Under the pieces are notes generated by a model that was not told the DNA's origin, searched no databases, and saw nothing but the letters and a program-made list of their open reading frames with translations. The position numbers were made by a program, and so were the translations under genes. Below, piece by piece: positions 8,837 to 20,174 of a DNA stretch of 64,000 nt; position 1 is the stretch's first letter; each line of letters opens with the position of its first letter. This stretch comes from Sphingomonas sp. SUN019 (GTDB lineage: Bacteria > Pseudomonadota > Alphaproteobacteria > Sphingomonadales > Sphingomonadaceae): NCBI RefSeq assembly GCF_024758705.1, contig NZ_CP096971.1, positions 434,001-498,000 of the forward strand. The letters are read 5' to 3'.

Positions 8837-8911
8837 TGGTGGGCGCGACAGGGATTGAACCTGTGACCCCACCCGTGTGAAGGGTGTGCTCTACCGCTGA
8901 GCTACGCGCCC
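8837..8911 (-). tRNA. tRNA-Val (anticodon CAC), CCA encoded
   Basis: The minus strand folds as a full cloverleaf. The acceptor stem is GGGCGCG with CGCGCCC and the D-arm is GCTC-AGCGGTA-GAGC. The anticodon stem CACCC/GGGTG holds loop TTCACAC, and the T-arm is ACAGG-TTCAATC-CCTGT. Anticodon CAC reads GUG valine codons. The 3' ACCA is encoded. Confidence 0.97.
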
Positions 8912-8988
8912 GAAATCGAATTCGGAAGCGGGCCTTTAAGCGGGGTGTGGTCCGCTGTCCAGATGCGTTTGGCCGCTGTTTTAGCGAA

Positions 8989-9072
8989 GGCGGCACTGGC
9001 CCGCTCCCCCGCCTCACCTCCCACAGAGTATCCTGAAAGGGAGGCGGGGCGGGGGAGCGGGCCGGTGCCGCC
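8989..9072. repeat. Long GC-rich imperfect inverted repeat
   Basis: Two 34-bp arms (8989-9022 and 9039-9072) pair with 31 of 34 matches around a 16-bp loop. It lies in the 322-bp gap between tRNA-Val and hup, together with the family D repeat. I see no gene in this gap. It could act as a strong transcription barrier for either strand. Confidence 0.8.
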
Positions 9073-9100
9073 TTATCCGCGTGAGCGGATCAAAAACGTT

Positions 9101-9210
9101 CCTCCCCTGCAAGGGGAGGTGGCGCGTAGCGTCGGAGGGGTGTCGCCCTATCGATAGTGTGACACCCCTCCGTCAGCGCTGCGCGCTGCCACCTCCCCTT
9201 GCAGGGGAGG
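9101..9210. repeat. Inverted repeat, family D, copy 1
   Basis: The arms open and close with CCTCCCCTGCAAGGGGAGG, which is itself nearly palindromic, followed by GTGGC and an inner GGAGGGGTGTCG / GTGACACCCCTCC pair. Copies are at 49183-49290 and 52987-53092. This one ends 24 bp past the hup stop codon and may shape the hup mRNA 3' end. Confidence 0.88.
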
Positions 9211-9233
9211 ATTGGAAAGCTGTCGGTCCGCCC

Positions 9234-9506
9234 CTAGTTCAGCGAATCCTTCAGCACCTTGCCCGCCTTGAACTTCGGCTGGGTCGACGCCTTGATCGTC
9301 ATTGGTTCGCCGGTGCGGGGGTTGCGCCCCGTCGACGCCTTGCGCTTCGAAATCGCGAACGTGCCAAACCCGACCAGACGGACCTCGTCACCCTTTTTCA
9401 GGCTGCCCGAAATCGTGTCGAACACTGCCTCGACGGCGCGGCTGGCGTCGCCCTTTGCCAGCCCCGACAAATTCGCGACGGCCGCGATCAATTCCTGTTT
9501 GTTCAT
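9234..9506 (-). CDS. hupB: HU-family nucleoid DNA-binding protein
   Basis: HU is a small dimeric nucleoid protein that bends DNA without sequence specificity. The 90-residue product has the full family fold: an N-terminal helical part (MNKQELIAAVANLSGLAKGDA), GFGTF, and the DNA-binding arm signature GRNPRTGEPMTIKASTQPKFKAG. Length and motifs are typical of HU rather than IHF. It lies directly downstream of lon, as is usual in proteobacteria, but is separated from it by a terminator, so it probably has its own promoter in 9507-9599. Confidence 0.95.
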   Translation of the reverse strand: MNKQELIAAVANLSGLAKGDASRAVEAVFDTISGSLKKGDEVRLVGFGTFAISKRKASTGRNPRTGEPMTIKASTQPKFKAGKVLKDSLN

Positions 9507-9599
9507 ACCGAAAGGCCCCCGTTCAATCTGTTATAGTAAAATTGTGGATTCGCGGCGCGGTGCCGAGTGGGACAGTAAGGCCGCGCCAATTCGGGCTGT

Positions 9600-9634
9600 C
9601 AAACGAAACCGCCGCGGTTGCGATGAACCGCGGC
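9600..9634 (-). terminator. Rho-independent terminator of lon
   Basis: On the minus strand a perfect 9-bp stem (9626-9634 with 9611-9619, loop of 6) is followed by GGTTTCGTTT. It begins 22 bp past the lon stop. Confidence 0.8.
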
Positions 9635-9655
9635 AGCAAAGATGCTTAATCTATA

Positions 9656-12052
<2,397 letters not shown>

Positions 12053-12095
12053 GAACGCTCCGATACCGCCCTCACCTCAGGCGGCGTGATGGATC

Positions 12096-12125
12096 ATATA
12101 TGGTGTGCGCGCGAAATCCATCAAT
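12096..12125 (-). promoter_or_regulatory. lon: Possible RpoH (heat-shock) promoter of lon
   Basis: On the minus strand ATTG is followed by 18 bp and then CCATATAT, close to the alphaproteobacterial RpoH pattern CTTG-N17/18-CYTATNT. The -10 element ends 43 bp before the lon ATG. This is a by-eye match, one base off in each element. Confidence 0.45.
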
Positions 12126-12137
12126 CGTCGGACGCGT

Positions 12138-13259
12138 TCACGGCACAATCGTGGTAAACAGATACGCCGCGAAGATCACCAGATGCACCACGCCGCCCAG
12201 CACCGTCGTCTTGCCGGTGCCGAGCGACAAGGTGATCGTAAACAGCGACAAAATCAGCAGCACGATGCTCTTGGGATCGAGTCCCATCGCCAGCGGCAGG
12301 CCCAGCACCAGCGATACGATCGCAACCGCCGGAATCGTCAACCCGATCGTCGCCAGCGCCGAACCGAGCGCCAGGTTGAGGCTGGTCTGCAACCGGTCCT
12401 TCCATGCGGCCCGGTATGCGGCCAGGCTTTCGGGCGCGAGCACCAGCGCGGCGATCACGATGCCGACCACCGCCAGCGGCAGCCCGGCATTCAACACCGC
12501 GGCCTCGACCGTCGCCGACAGATCCTTCGCCAGCAATACGACCGTGACCAGTGCTACCAGCAAGGTGCCAAACGCCGCCCAGGCCGCGGCGTCGGTCGGC
12601 GGCGCGGCGTGCGCGTCCTTCGGCAGATTGTCGCCCTCGGGCAGGAAATAATCGCGGTGCCGCACCGTCTGCACCATCACGAACGACACGTAGAGGATCA
12701 ACGAGACGACCGCGACGAACACCAGTTGCGATGGCGCATAGCTCGGCCCTGGCGTCGACGTGACGTAGTTCGGCAGCACCAGCGACAGCACCACCATCGC
12801 CGCCAGCACGCACAAAGCCGCGCTTACACCACGTAATGTAAAGCGCTGCTCGCCGTGCTTCAGTCCACCCGCCAGCAAGCACAGCCCGACGATCCCGTTC
12901 AGAATGATCATGATCGCCGCGAACACCGTGTCGCGCGCCAGTGCCGAGGCATCGCCCGAATCGGCCAGCATCAGGCTGACGATCAGCGACACCTCGATCA
13001 CCGTCACAGCGACAGCCAGCACGAGCGTCCCGAACGGTTCGCCCACGCGGTGTGCCACGACCTCGGCATGATGCACCGCCGCCAATACGCTGCCGATCAG
13101 GATCACCGCCGCCGCGATCGTGCCGGCCGTCCCCAGCTTCGCCAGTCCGACCGCGATCGCGACCAGCCCCAGCAGCGGAAATGCCCACGTCCACCACGGC
13201 AACGCCATCCGCTCGAACAACGGTCGCTTCGTCGGATGCATCACGGTTGTGTCGGTCAT
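12138..13259 (-). CDS. Calcium/proton antiporter, ChaA-type CaCA family
   Basis: This is an inner-membrane cation/H+ exchanger of about 373 residues with around eleven hydrophobic segments. The conserved first repeat reads AAVHHAEVVAHRVGEPFGTL then VTVIEVSLIVSLML. The second repeat carries APESLAAYRAAWKDRLQTSLNL. The two acidic alpha-repeat residues (GEPFG and APES) are the expected ion-binding positions. I start at the ATG at 13259 (MTDTTVMHPTKRP); nine more codons upstream are open but have no role. It lies between clpX and lon, cut off from clpX by a terminator, so it is probably an independent insertion into the protease block. The exact ion (Ca2+, Na+ or K+) cannot be read. Confidence 0.88.
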   Translation of the reverse strand: MTDTTVMHPTKRPLFERMALPWWTWAFPLLGLVAIAVGLAKLGTAGTIAAAVILIGSVLAAVHHAEVVAHRVGEPFGTLVLAVAVTVIEVSLIVSLMLADSGDASALARDTVFAAIMIILNGIVGLCLLAGGLKHGEQRFTLRGVSAALCVLAAMVVLSLVLPNYVTSTPGPSYAPSQLVFVAVVSLILYVSFVMVQTVRHRDYFLPEGDNLPKDAHAAPPTDAAAWAAFGTLLVALVTVVLLAKDLSATVEAAVLNAGLPLAVVGIVIAALVLAPESLAAYRAAWKDRLQTSLNLALGSALATIGLTIPAVAIVSLVLGLPLAMGLDPKSIVLLILSLFTITLSLGTGKTTVLGGVVHLVIFAAYLFTTIVP

Positions 13260-13325
13260 GGTCGCTCCTGTTGCCCGACAAACCAATGCGCGCGGACCCG
13301 CATTGGGTCCGTAACGAAGTGTGCA

Positions 13326-13355
13326 AACGAAAAGGGCGCCGGTCGCCCGACGCCC
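13326..13355 (-). terminator. Rho-independent terminator of clpX
   Basis: On the minus strand GGGCG pairs with CGCCC and an inner CGG-GCGA-CCG extends the stem. TTTTCGTTT follows. It starts 26 bp past the clpX stop and separates clpX from the antiporter gene. Confidence 0.8.
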
Positions 13356-13380
13356 CTAGCTTGTCGTTTATGGACGGCGA

Positions 13381-14646
<1,266 letters not shown>

Positions 14647-14735
14647 TCAATCATTCCTTCCGCGCGGATCACGCGCGTGTTGCGGACTGGGCATGGTAAC
14701 CCGGTCCGTCACGAAACGGCAATGCCGAAAGAGCG

Positions 14736-14752
14736 GGCGGGTTGCACCCGCC
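14736..14752 (-). other. Small hairpin in the clpP-clpX gap
   Basis: A perfect 7-bp stem (GGCGGGT / ACCCGCC) with a 3-base loop is followed on the minus strand by CGCTCTTTC. It sits 20 bp past the clpP stop. It may partly terminate clpP transcripts or stabilise their 3' end; the T-run is too weak to call a terminator. Confidence 0.4.
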
Positions 14753-14772
14753 GACCTTCCGGCCGCCAGATT

Positions 14773-15462
14773 TCAAGCCGCCTGGGCCAGATCGTCAGCC
14801 GGCGCCGGACGCTTGTCGAACACCTCGTCGATCAGCCCGAAGGTCTTCGCCTCTTCGGTCGACATGAACTTGTCGCGGTCCATCGCGTGCTCGATCTCGG
14901 CCAGCGTCTTTCCGGTATATTTCGCATACAAGGTATTGAGATCGTGACGCATCCGCAGGATTTCGCGCGCCTGAATCTCGATGTCCGCGGCCATGCCCTG
15001 CGCCCCGCCCGACGGCTGATGGATCATGATGCGAGCGTTGGAAAGCGCGACGCGCATCCCCGGTTCGCCCGCCGCCAGCAGGAAGCTGCCCATCGACGCG
15101 GCCTGACCGACACACACCGTCCCGACGCGCGGACGAATATATTGCATCGTATCGTGGATCGCCATGCCCGCCGTGACGACTCCGCCCGGCGAGTTGATAT
15201 ACATGAAGATGTCCTTCTTCGGATTTTCCGACTCGAGGAACAGCAACTGCGCGGTGATGAGCGATGCCATGCCGTCCTCGACCCCGCCGGTCACGAAGAT
15301 GATACGCTCGCGCAACAAACGGCTGAAGATGTCGAAGCTGCGCTCGCCGCGATTCGACTGCTCGATCACGATGGGGACGAGGCCTGCCTGCGTCTGCTGC
15401 AGGCCGAGCCCGGCGCTGGCCAGCGGGCTCGCAAAGTCGCCGGTCTCGAACGGATTGTGCAT
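14773..15462 (-). CDS. clpP: ClpP, proteolytic subunit of ClpXP
   Basis: ClpP is the barrel-shaped serine peptidase that degrades proteins unfolded by ClpX. Of 229 residues, the catalytic triad is Ser123 (GQAASMG), His148 (MIHQPSGG) and Asp197 (DRDKFMS), each 12 positions later than in E. coli ClpP because of a longer N-terminal propeptide. IPF and hydrophobic core motifs are present ([12 protein letters not shown]). It is upstream of clpX in the usual order, and a good heat-shock promoter sits just before it, overlapping the glycosyltransferase stop codon. Confidence 0.98.
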   Translation of the reverse strand: MHNPFETGDFASPLASAGLGLQQTQAGLVPIVIEQSNRGERSFDIFSRLLRERIIFVTGGVEDGMASLITAQLLFLESENPKKDIFMYINSPGGVVTAGMAIHDTMQYIRPRVGTVCVGQAASMGSFLLAAGEPGMRVALSNARIMIHQPSGGAQGMAADIEIQAREILRMRHDLNTLYAKYTGKTLAEIEHAMDRDKFMSTEEAKTFGLIDEVFDKRPAPADDLAQAA

Positions 15463-15493
15463 GGAAAAACTCTCTTATGCCCTGAAGAGCACC

Positions 15494-15523
15494 AACATCG
15501 GCGCTTCGTAATGCTTGTTCAAG
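15494..15523 (-). promoter_or_regulatory. clpP: Probable RpoH (heat-shock) promoter of clpP
   Basis: On the minus strand CTTG, 18 bp, then CCGATGTT fits the alphaproteobacterial RpoH consensus (CTTG-N17/18-CYTATNT) with one mismatch in the core -10. Transcription would begin about 25 bp before the clpP ATG. The -35 element overlaps the stop codon of the upstream glycosyltransferase gene. Confidence 0.6.
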
Positions 15524-16472
15524 CCCCGCCGGTAAGCCGCTCCGCCCCCGGTGCGCCATAGGCGAGATAGGCCAGCCGCCGCACCTCGCGCCGCCCGCGC
15601 ACGACAGTGTCGAGGATCAGCCCGGCGAACAGGCACAGCGCGGCCAGGATCATTAGTCCGGTGACGAGGATCGCGGTCGGAAAACGCGGAACCAGCCCGG
15701 TCTGCGCATAGGTGATCGCCAGCGGGATCGCGAGGATCACCGCCAGCACCGCGAGCAGCGCGCCGATCCCACCGAAGAACCACATCGGACGCTCGATCCG
15801 GTAGAGCGTCACGATCGTCCCCAGGATGCGCCAGCCGTCGCGGTAAGTGCTGAGTTTCGACACCGATCCCGCGGGCCGTGCGAAATACGGCGTCTCGACC
15901 TCGGCGGTCGGCATCTTCAATTCGAGTGCATGGACGCTGATTTCGGTTTCGATTTCGAACCCGACCGACAGGACCGGGAAACTCTTCACGAACCGTCGCG
16001 AGAACACCCGGTAACCTGACAAGATATCGGTGAAGCTGCGTCCGAACAACTTCGCCAGCATCCCCGTCAGCATCGCATTGCCCAGCCGATGCCCACGACG
16101 ATACGCCGCCGCCGCTTCGCCGAGCCGGCTGCCGACGATCATGTCGAGTTGTTCGTCCAGCACGCGCGCGACCAGCGCAGGTGCGGACGCGGCGTCATAA
16201 GTCGCGTCGCCGTCGGCCATCACATAGACGTCGGCGTCGACATCAGCGAACATCCGCCGCACCACTGCGCCCTTGCCCTGAATACGCTCGCACCGCACGA
16301 TCGCACCCGCCGCGCGCGCAACCTCGCGCGTCCGGTCGGCGCTGTTGTTGTCATAGACGTAGATCACCGCCGTCGGCAGCGCCGCGCGAAATCCAGCGAT
16401 CGTCTGCACGATCGCCGCTTCCTCGTTATAGCACGGCAGCAGGACGGCGATGCGGGGTTCGGACAAGATCAC
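15519..16472 (-). CDS. Family 2 glycosyltransferase with C-terminal membrane anchor
   Basis: This is a predicted GT2 glycosyltransferase of the dolichyl-phosphate-mannose-synthase-like group, acting at the inner membrane. In its 317 residues the GT-A domain spans about 6-220: IAVLLPCYNEE at the N-terminus, YDNNSADRT, the nucleotide/metal motif MADGDATYD, and DILSGYRVFSRRF. Two hydrophobic segments follow (about 235-260 and 270-295). The start is GTG at 16472. It stands between tig and clpP, which are usually neighbours, and the clpP promoter lies over its stop codon. The donor and acceptor are unknown; polyprenyl-phosphate glycosylation is the usual role of this architecture. Confidence 0.88.
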   Translation of the reverse strand: MILSEPRIAVLLPCYNEEAAIVQTIAGFRAALPTAVIYVYDNNSADRTREVARAAGAIVRCERIQGKGAVVRRMFADVDADVYVMADGDATYDAASAPALVARVLDEQLDMIVGSRLGEAAAAYRRGHRLGNAMLTGMLAKLFGRSFTDILSGYRVFSRRFVKSFPVLSVGFEIETEISVHALELKMPTAEVETPYFARPAGSVSKLSTYRDGWRILGTIVTLYRIERPMWFFGGIGALLAVLAVILAIPLAITYAQTGLVPRFPTAILVTGLMILAALCLFAGLILDTVVRGRREVRRLAYLAYGAPGAERLTGGA

Positions 16473-16480
16473 AATTCCTT

Positions 16481-16576
16481 CGTCATCCCGGACTCGTTCC
16501 GGGATCCACCGTCCAGCGCGTATTTAGGTCGAAACCCTTGCCGAACGGTGGATGCCGGAAAACATCCAGCATGACG
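16481..16576. repeat. Inverted repeat, family C, copy 1
   Basis: Left arm CGTCATCCCGGACTCG...GGGATCCACCG and right arm CGGTGGATGCCGG...CCAGCATGACGA pair imperfectly. A better-preserved copy is at 34426-34511. It lies between tig (stop at 16586) and the glycosyltransferase start, where tig transcription would end. Confidence 0.75.
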
Positions 16577-16585
16577 AGGTAGGCT

Positions 16586-18283
16586 TCAGCCTTCCGACTT
16601 TGCTGCGGCCTTCTTCGCCTTGGGCTTGGCGGACGCAGTCTCGACGGCGGCGTTATCGTCCTTGGCCACCGGCTTGGCTGCAGCCTTCTTCGCCGCAGGC
16701 TTCTTCGCAGGAGCTTCGGCCTCGACCGGCGCTTCCTCGACCTTGGCGGCCGTCTTCTTGGCGGCGGGCTTGGCCGCAGCCTCGGCCGGCGCATCTTCGG
16801 TCGTCGCAGCCTTCTTGGCCGGCGCCTTCTTCGCAGGCTCCGCTGCTACCGCTTCATCGGCAGGCTCGGCCTTTTTCTTGGCCGCGGCCTTCTTCGCCGC
16901 TTTCGGCTTGTGGTTTTCGTGGTCGTGCGAATGCGTGCCGGTCGAAAACCCCTCGTCGCTCTCGATTGCCGCCTCAAGCTCCTCGCGCGTCGTTTCACGG
17001 TCGGTCACTTCGGCCTTGTCGAACAGGAAATCGACGACCTTGTCCTCATATAGCGGCGCGCGAAGCTGGGCTGCGGCCATCGCATCCTGCTGCACGTACT
17101 GGATGAAGCGCTGCTGATCCTCGCCGCGATATTGCTGCGCGGCCTGCGCGATCAGGCGGTTCATCTCCTGCGCGCTCACCTCGACGCCGTTCGCCTGGCC
17201 GATTTCCGACAGCAACAGGCCCAGCCGCACGCGGCGCTCGGCGATCTTCTGATAGTCGCCGCGCTCGGCTTCAATTTCCTTCATCGCGGCTTCGGGATCG
17301 GGCTCGTGCGTGGCTTCATGCTCGAGTTGCGCCCAGATCTGCGCGAACTCGGCCTCGACCATCGACGGCGGCACTTCGAAATCATGCCCCTCGGCCAGCT
17401 GGTCGAGCAATTTGCGCTTCATGTGCGTGCGCGTCAGGCCGTTATGCTCCTGCTCGATCTGCCCCTTCAGCAGGCCGCGCAACTGCTCCAGGCTCTCGAG
17501 GCCCAGGCTCTTGGCCAGTTCCTCGTCGATCACGCTCTCGCCAGCGGTCTTCACCGACTTGACCGTTATGTCGAACGTCGCGGGCTGACCGGCCAGTTCC
17601 TTGGCAGGATAATCGTCGGGGAAGGTGACGTTCAGCGTCTTGTCGTCGCCGGTCTTCGTCCCGACCAGCTGATCCTCGAAGCCCGGGATCAGGCGGCCCG
17701 AGCCGATCTCGACCGCCATGTCCTCACCGGTGCCGCCCTCGAACGCGACGCCGTCGGCGGTCTTGCCGGCGAAATCGACCGTCACCAGGTCGCCCGTCTT
17801 GGCCTTGTACGTCGCCTTGGCGTCGTCCCACTTCTTCTGCTGGTCGGCGAACTTCTGCAACTGCTCCTCGATCGCCGACTCGGCGACGGGCACGCTGAGG
17901 CGCTCCAGCTTCAGCGCGTCGATCGCGGGGGTCGGCACCTGCGGCAGCACTTCCAGCGCGACCTTGATCTCGGCGTCCTTGCCGTCCTCATAACCGTCGG
18001 CCAGCTCGACCGAGGGCTGGATCGCCGGGCGGAGCTGTTTTTCCGCGATCAGCGACTGCACGCCCTCCTGGATCGAATTGTTCAGCGCATCCTGCATCAG
18101 CGCGGGACCGTGCATCTTGCGCACCAGGTTCGCTGGCACCTTGCCGGGGCGGAAGCCGGGCATCTTCACCTGCGGCGCGACGCGCTTCAGCTCGGCATCG
18201 ACCTTCTTCTCGATGTCCTTGGCGGTGATGGTGAGGGTGTAGGCGCGCTTCAGCCCCTCGTTCAACGTCTCGACAGTCTGCAT
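16586..18283 (-). CDS. tig: Trigger factor with long Lys/Ala-rich C-terminal tail
   Basis: Trigger factor is the ribosome-bound chaperone and peptidyl-prolyl isomerase that meets nascent chains. I start at the ATG at 18283 (MQTVETLNEGLKR), giving 565 residues. The ribosome-binding signature GFRPGKVP is near residue 45. The FKBP-type isomerase domain covers about 160-245 (GDLVTVDFAGKTADG; GFEDQLVGTKTGD), followed by the helical C-terminal domain. The typical protein ends near 430-450 residues. Here a HSHDHENH stretch is followed by a 107-residue tail (459-565) of Ala, Lys, Pro and acidic residues resembling histone-H1-like tails. tRNA-Leu lies 61 bp upstream on the same strand. Confidence 0.95.
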   Translation of the reverse strand: MQTVETLNEGLKRAYTLTITAKDIEKKVDAELKRVAPQVKMPGFRPGKVPANLVRKMHGPALMQDALNNSIQEGVQSLIAEKQLRPAIQPSVELADGYEDGKDAEIKVALEVLPQVPTPAIDALKLERLSVPVAESAIEEQLQKFADQQKKWDDAKATYKAKTGDLVTVDFAGKTADGVAFEGGTGEDMAVEIGSGRLIPGFEDQLVGTKTGDDKTLNVTFPDDYPAKELAGQPATFDITVKSVKTAGESVIDEELAKSLGLESLEQLRGLLKGQIEQEHNGLTRTHMKRKLLDQLAEGHDFEVPPSMVEAEFAQIWAQLEHEATHEPDPEAAMKEIEAERGDYQKIAERRVRLGLLLSEIGQANGVEVSAQEMNRLIAQAAQQYRGEDQQRFIQYVQQDAMAAAQLRAPLYEDKVVDFLFDKAEVTDRETTREELEAAIESDEGFSTGTHSHDHENHKPKAAKKAAAKKKAEPADEAVAAEPAKKAPAKKAATTEDAPAEAAAKPAAKKTAAKVEEAPVEAEAPAKKPAAKKAAAKPVAKDDNAAVETASAKPKAKKAAAKSEG

Positions 18284-18343
18284 CGGTAGCGCTTTCGTCT
18301 GGAATTTCTGGGGGTGGTGCCACCCCGCTCGCATAGCGGGGAC

Positions 18344-18428
18344 TGGTGCGGGCGAAGGGACTCGAACCCCCACATCTTGCGATACTTGGACCTAAACCAA
18401 GCGCGTCTACCAGTTCCGCCACGCCCGC
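18344..18428 (-). tRNA. tRNA-Leu (anticodon TAG), CCA encoded
   Basis: The acceptor stem GCGGGCG pairs with CGCCCGC and the D-arm holds TGGTAGACGCG. The anticodon stem CTTGG/CCAAG carries loop TTTAGGT, giving anticodon TAG (leucine CUA/CUN). A long variable arm (class II) is visible, then TGGGGGTTCGAGTCCC and encoded ACCA. GC hairpins at 18311-18341 separate it from tig. Confidence 0.96.
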
Positions 18429-18535
18429 ATTGAGGCACCGCCGGTCGCGCGCCTCTATACCGGGTATGCGCGCGGGGCAAGCCATGCGGCAACCCGCGCG
18501 GTCGCGGGGCGTTGGGGTGGATAAGGAGAATGACG

Positions 18536-18691
18536 ATGGCGACTACCCCACCGAACGAAGTGCCTGCACAGCCGACCCAACCGGGCCGCCCCGACACACC
18601 GCCGCCCGAGGTCAATCCTCCCGGCCACGATATCGACGTGCCCGCGCCCGGCGCGCCGTCCGAAGACCCGACGGGTCAGCCGAGTATCTGA
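18536..18691 (+). CDS. Small proline-rich hypothetical protein (51 aa)
   Basis: A 51-residue frame starts at an ATG with a strong AAGGAG box 7 bp upstream. The product begins MATTPPNEVPAQPTQPGRPD and ends in TGQPSI. About a third of residues are Pro, with acidic residues and no hydrophobic core, so it should be disordered. It lies between divergent tRNA-Leu and tRNA-Asp genes on the other strand. The good ribosome-binding site and biased composition argue it is real. I have seen similar Pro-rich small proteins in sphingomonads, but I know no function. Confidence 0.65.
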   Translation: MATTPPNEVPAQPTQPGRPDTPPPEVNPPGHDIDVPAPGAPSEDPTGQPSI

Positions 18692-18753
18692 AAGCGAAAT
18701 CGGAAAATGCAGGTTCGCAGAAACGCTTGTGACCACCTCTTCACAGGAGAGGG

Positions 18754-18830
<77 letters not shown>

Positions 18831-18853
18831 TTGGAAAGCGTGAGGCGCGCCAA

Positions 18854-20128
18854 CTAGGCGGGCGATCCGGGGCTGTCAACGCTCGTCTCGCCGCTTTTTT
18901 CGGAACGCAGGAAGGCTCGGCGGCGCGGGCGTGGCTGCCGAACCAGCGTGCCATGTTCGAACAGGAAGCCCGCGATGTCGGGCTTGCCCGCTGCGCCCAG
19001 CACGGTCTGCAGGATGATCAGCAGCGGCACCGCGAGCAGCGCACCCGTCGTGCCCCACACCCAGCCCCAGAAGCTGATCGAGATGAGGATCAGGATCGGG
19101 CTGATCGTCAGCCGATGCCCGACGATCAGCGGCGTGACGACATTCGCCTCGATCAGGTGGCAGCCATACAGAATCGCGGGCGCGGCCAGCGCGGTCCAGA
19201 TATCGCCGAAGGTCATCAGCCCGCCGATCGCCAGCAGCAGCGCCGCGATGACCGGCCCGAAATAGGGGATGTAGTTCAGCAGCGCGATGATGCCGCCCCA
19301 CATCAAGGGAAACGGCATTCCCAGCAGGTGCATCGCGCCCGCCACGACCAGCCCCAGCACGATATTGATCGCGGTTATCGTGCCGAGATAACTCGACACG
19401 TCGTCCACCACATCCTGGATCACCCGCGCGGTCGCCATCGCGCCGCCGAAGCTGGCGCGATTCTTGATCGTCGCCGCGCGCATCCGCGTCCAGCCCGACA
19501 GGAAGAAGAACGCGACGAGGATCGCGTAGAACACCTGGATGATGACCCCCGGCGCAGACGTCGCGGCCAGCTCGAGGATAGAGCTCGGCGGCGCGACCGC
19601 GGCGGTGGGCGACGACCGGATCGGGGTCGACGCGATCTGCCTGAGCGTGCGGTTCGCGTACTTTTCCAGGTTCGAATAGAGATCGAGCAGAGGAGCGAGA
19701 TTTTCCTGGATTCGCCCGATCCTGCTCGGAAGCAGGCGGAAGAATTCGGTCGCGGGCACCACGATCGCGGCCAGCGCGATGTTGGCCGCGATCAGGAACA
19801 GCAACACGCAGAACAACGCCGCAATCGACGACGGTATGCGCCGATCCTCCATCCATTCGAGCAGCGGGATCAGCGCGATCGCGACGACCAGCGCGCCGGT
19901 GGTCGGCAGGAAGAACTCCGCCCCCTCCTTCAGCGCGAACGGTATGCCGACGACCAACCCGATTCCCGCAATAAGGGTCAGTGCGGCGAGCAGCCGGTCG
20001 CGGCGCAGCGCGATCCGTGCATCCTCTATCCCGACGCCGGGTTGAGACGACGATGCCTGCGGCAATCCGAACGCGCCCTCCCCCACCGTGGTGGCGGGCG
20101 GCGGCGGGGCGTTTGGGTGATCGGCCAT
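18854..20128 (-). CDS. AI-2E (PerM) family transporter
   Basis: This is a 424-residue inner-membrane protein of the AI-2 exporter / PerM family (formerly UPF0118), with about eight membrane segments. Family features include the N-terminal pair of helices (LLAALTLIAGIGLVVGIPFAL), a long amphipathic middle region (about 130-200), and the C-terminal core with NYIPYFGPVIAALLLA and HLIEANVVTPLIVGHRL. The Arg-rich C-terminus is cytoplasmic. Substrates in this family vary (autoinducer-2, Na+/H+ exchange), and none can be assigned here. It is divergent from glpK with only 46 bp between the starts. Confidence 0.9.
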   Translation of the reverse strand: MADHPNAPPPPATTVGEGAFGLPQASSSQPGVGIEDARIALRRDRLLAALTLIAGIGLVVGIPFALKEGAEFFLPTTGALVVAIALIPLLEWMEDRRIPSSIAALFCVLLFLIAANIALAAIVVPATEFFRLLPSRIGRIQENLAPLLDLYSNLEKYANRTLRQIASTPIRSSPTAAVAPPSSILELAATSAPGVIIQVFYAILVAFFFLSGWTRMRAATIKNRASFGGAMATARVIQDVVDDVSSYLGTITAINIVLGLVVAGAMHLLGMPFPLMWGGIIALLNYIPYFGPVIAALLLAIGGLMTFGDIWTALAAPAILYGCHLIEANVVTPLIVGHRLTISPILILISISFWGWVWGTTGALLAVPLLIILQTVLGAAGKPDIAGFLFEHGTLVRQPRPRRRAFLRSEKSGETSVDSPGSPA

Positions 20129-20174
20129 ATTCCTGTCCTAGCCCGCCCGCATCCACGCCGCTAGCGTGGGCCGC

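Noticed and set aside
14736..14752. Full terminator between clpP and clpX
   Set aside because: The stem is good but short and the following T-run is weak; the two genes are usually co-transcribed.
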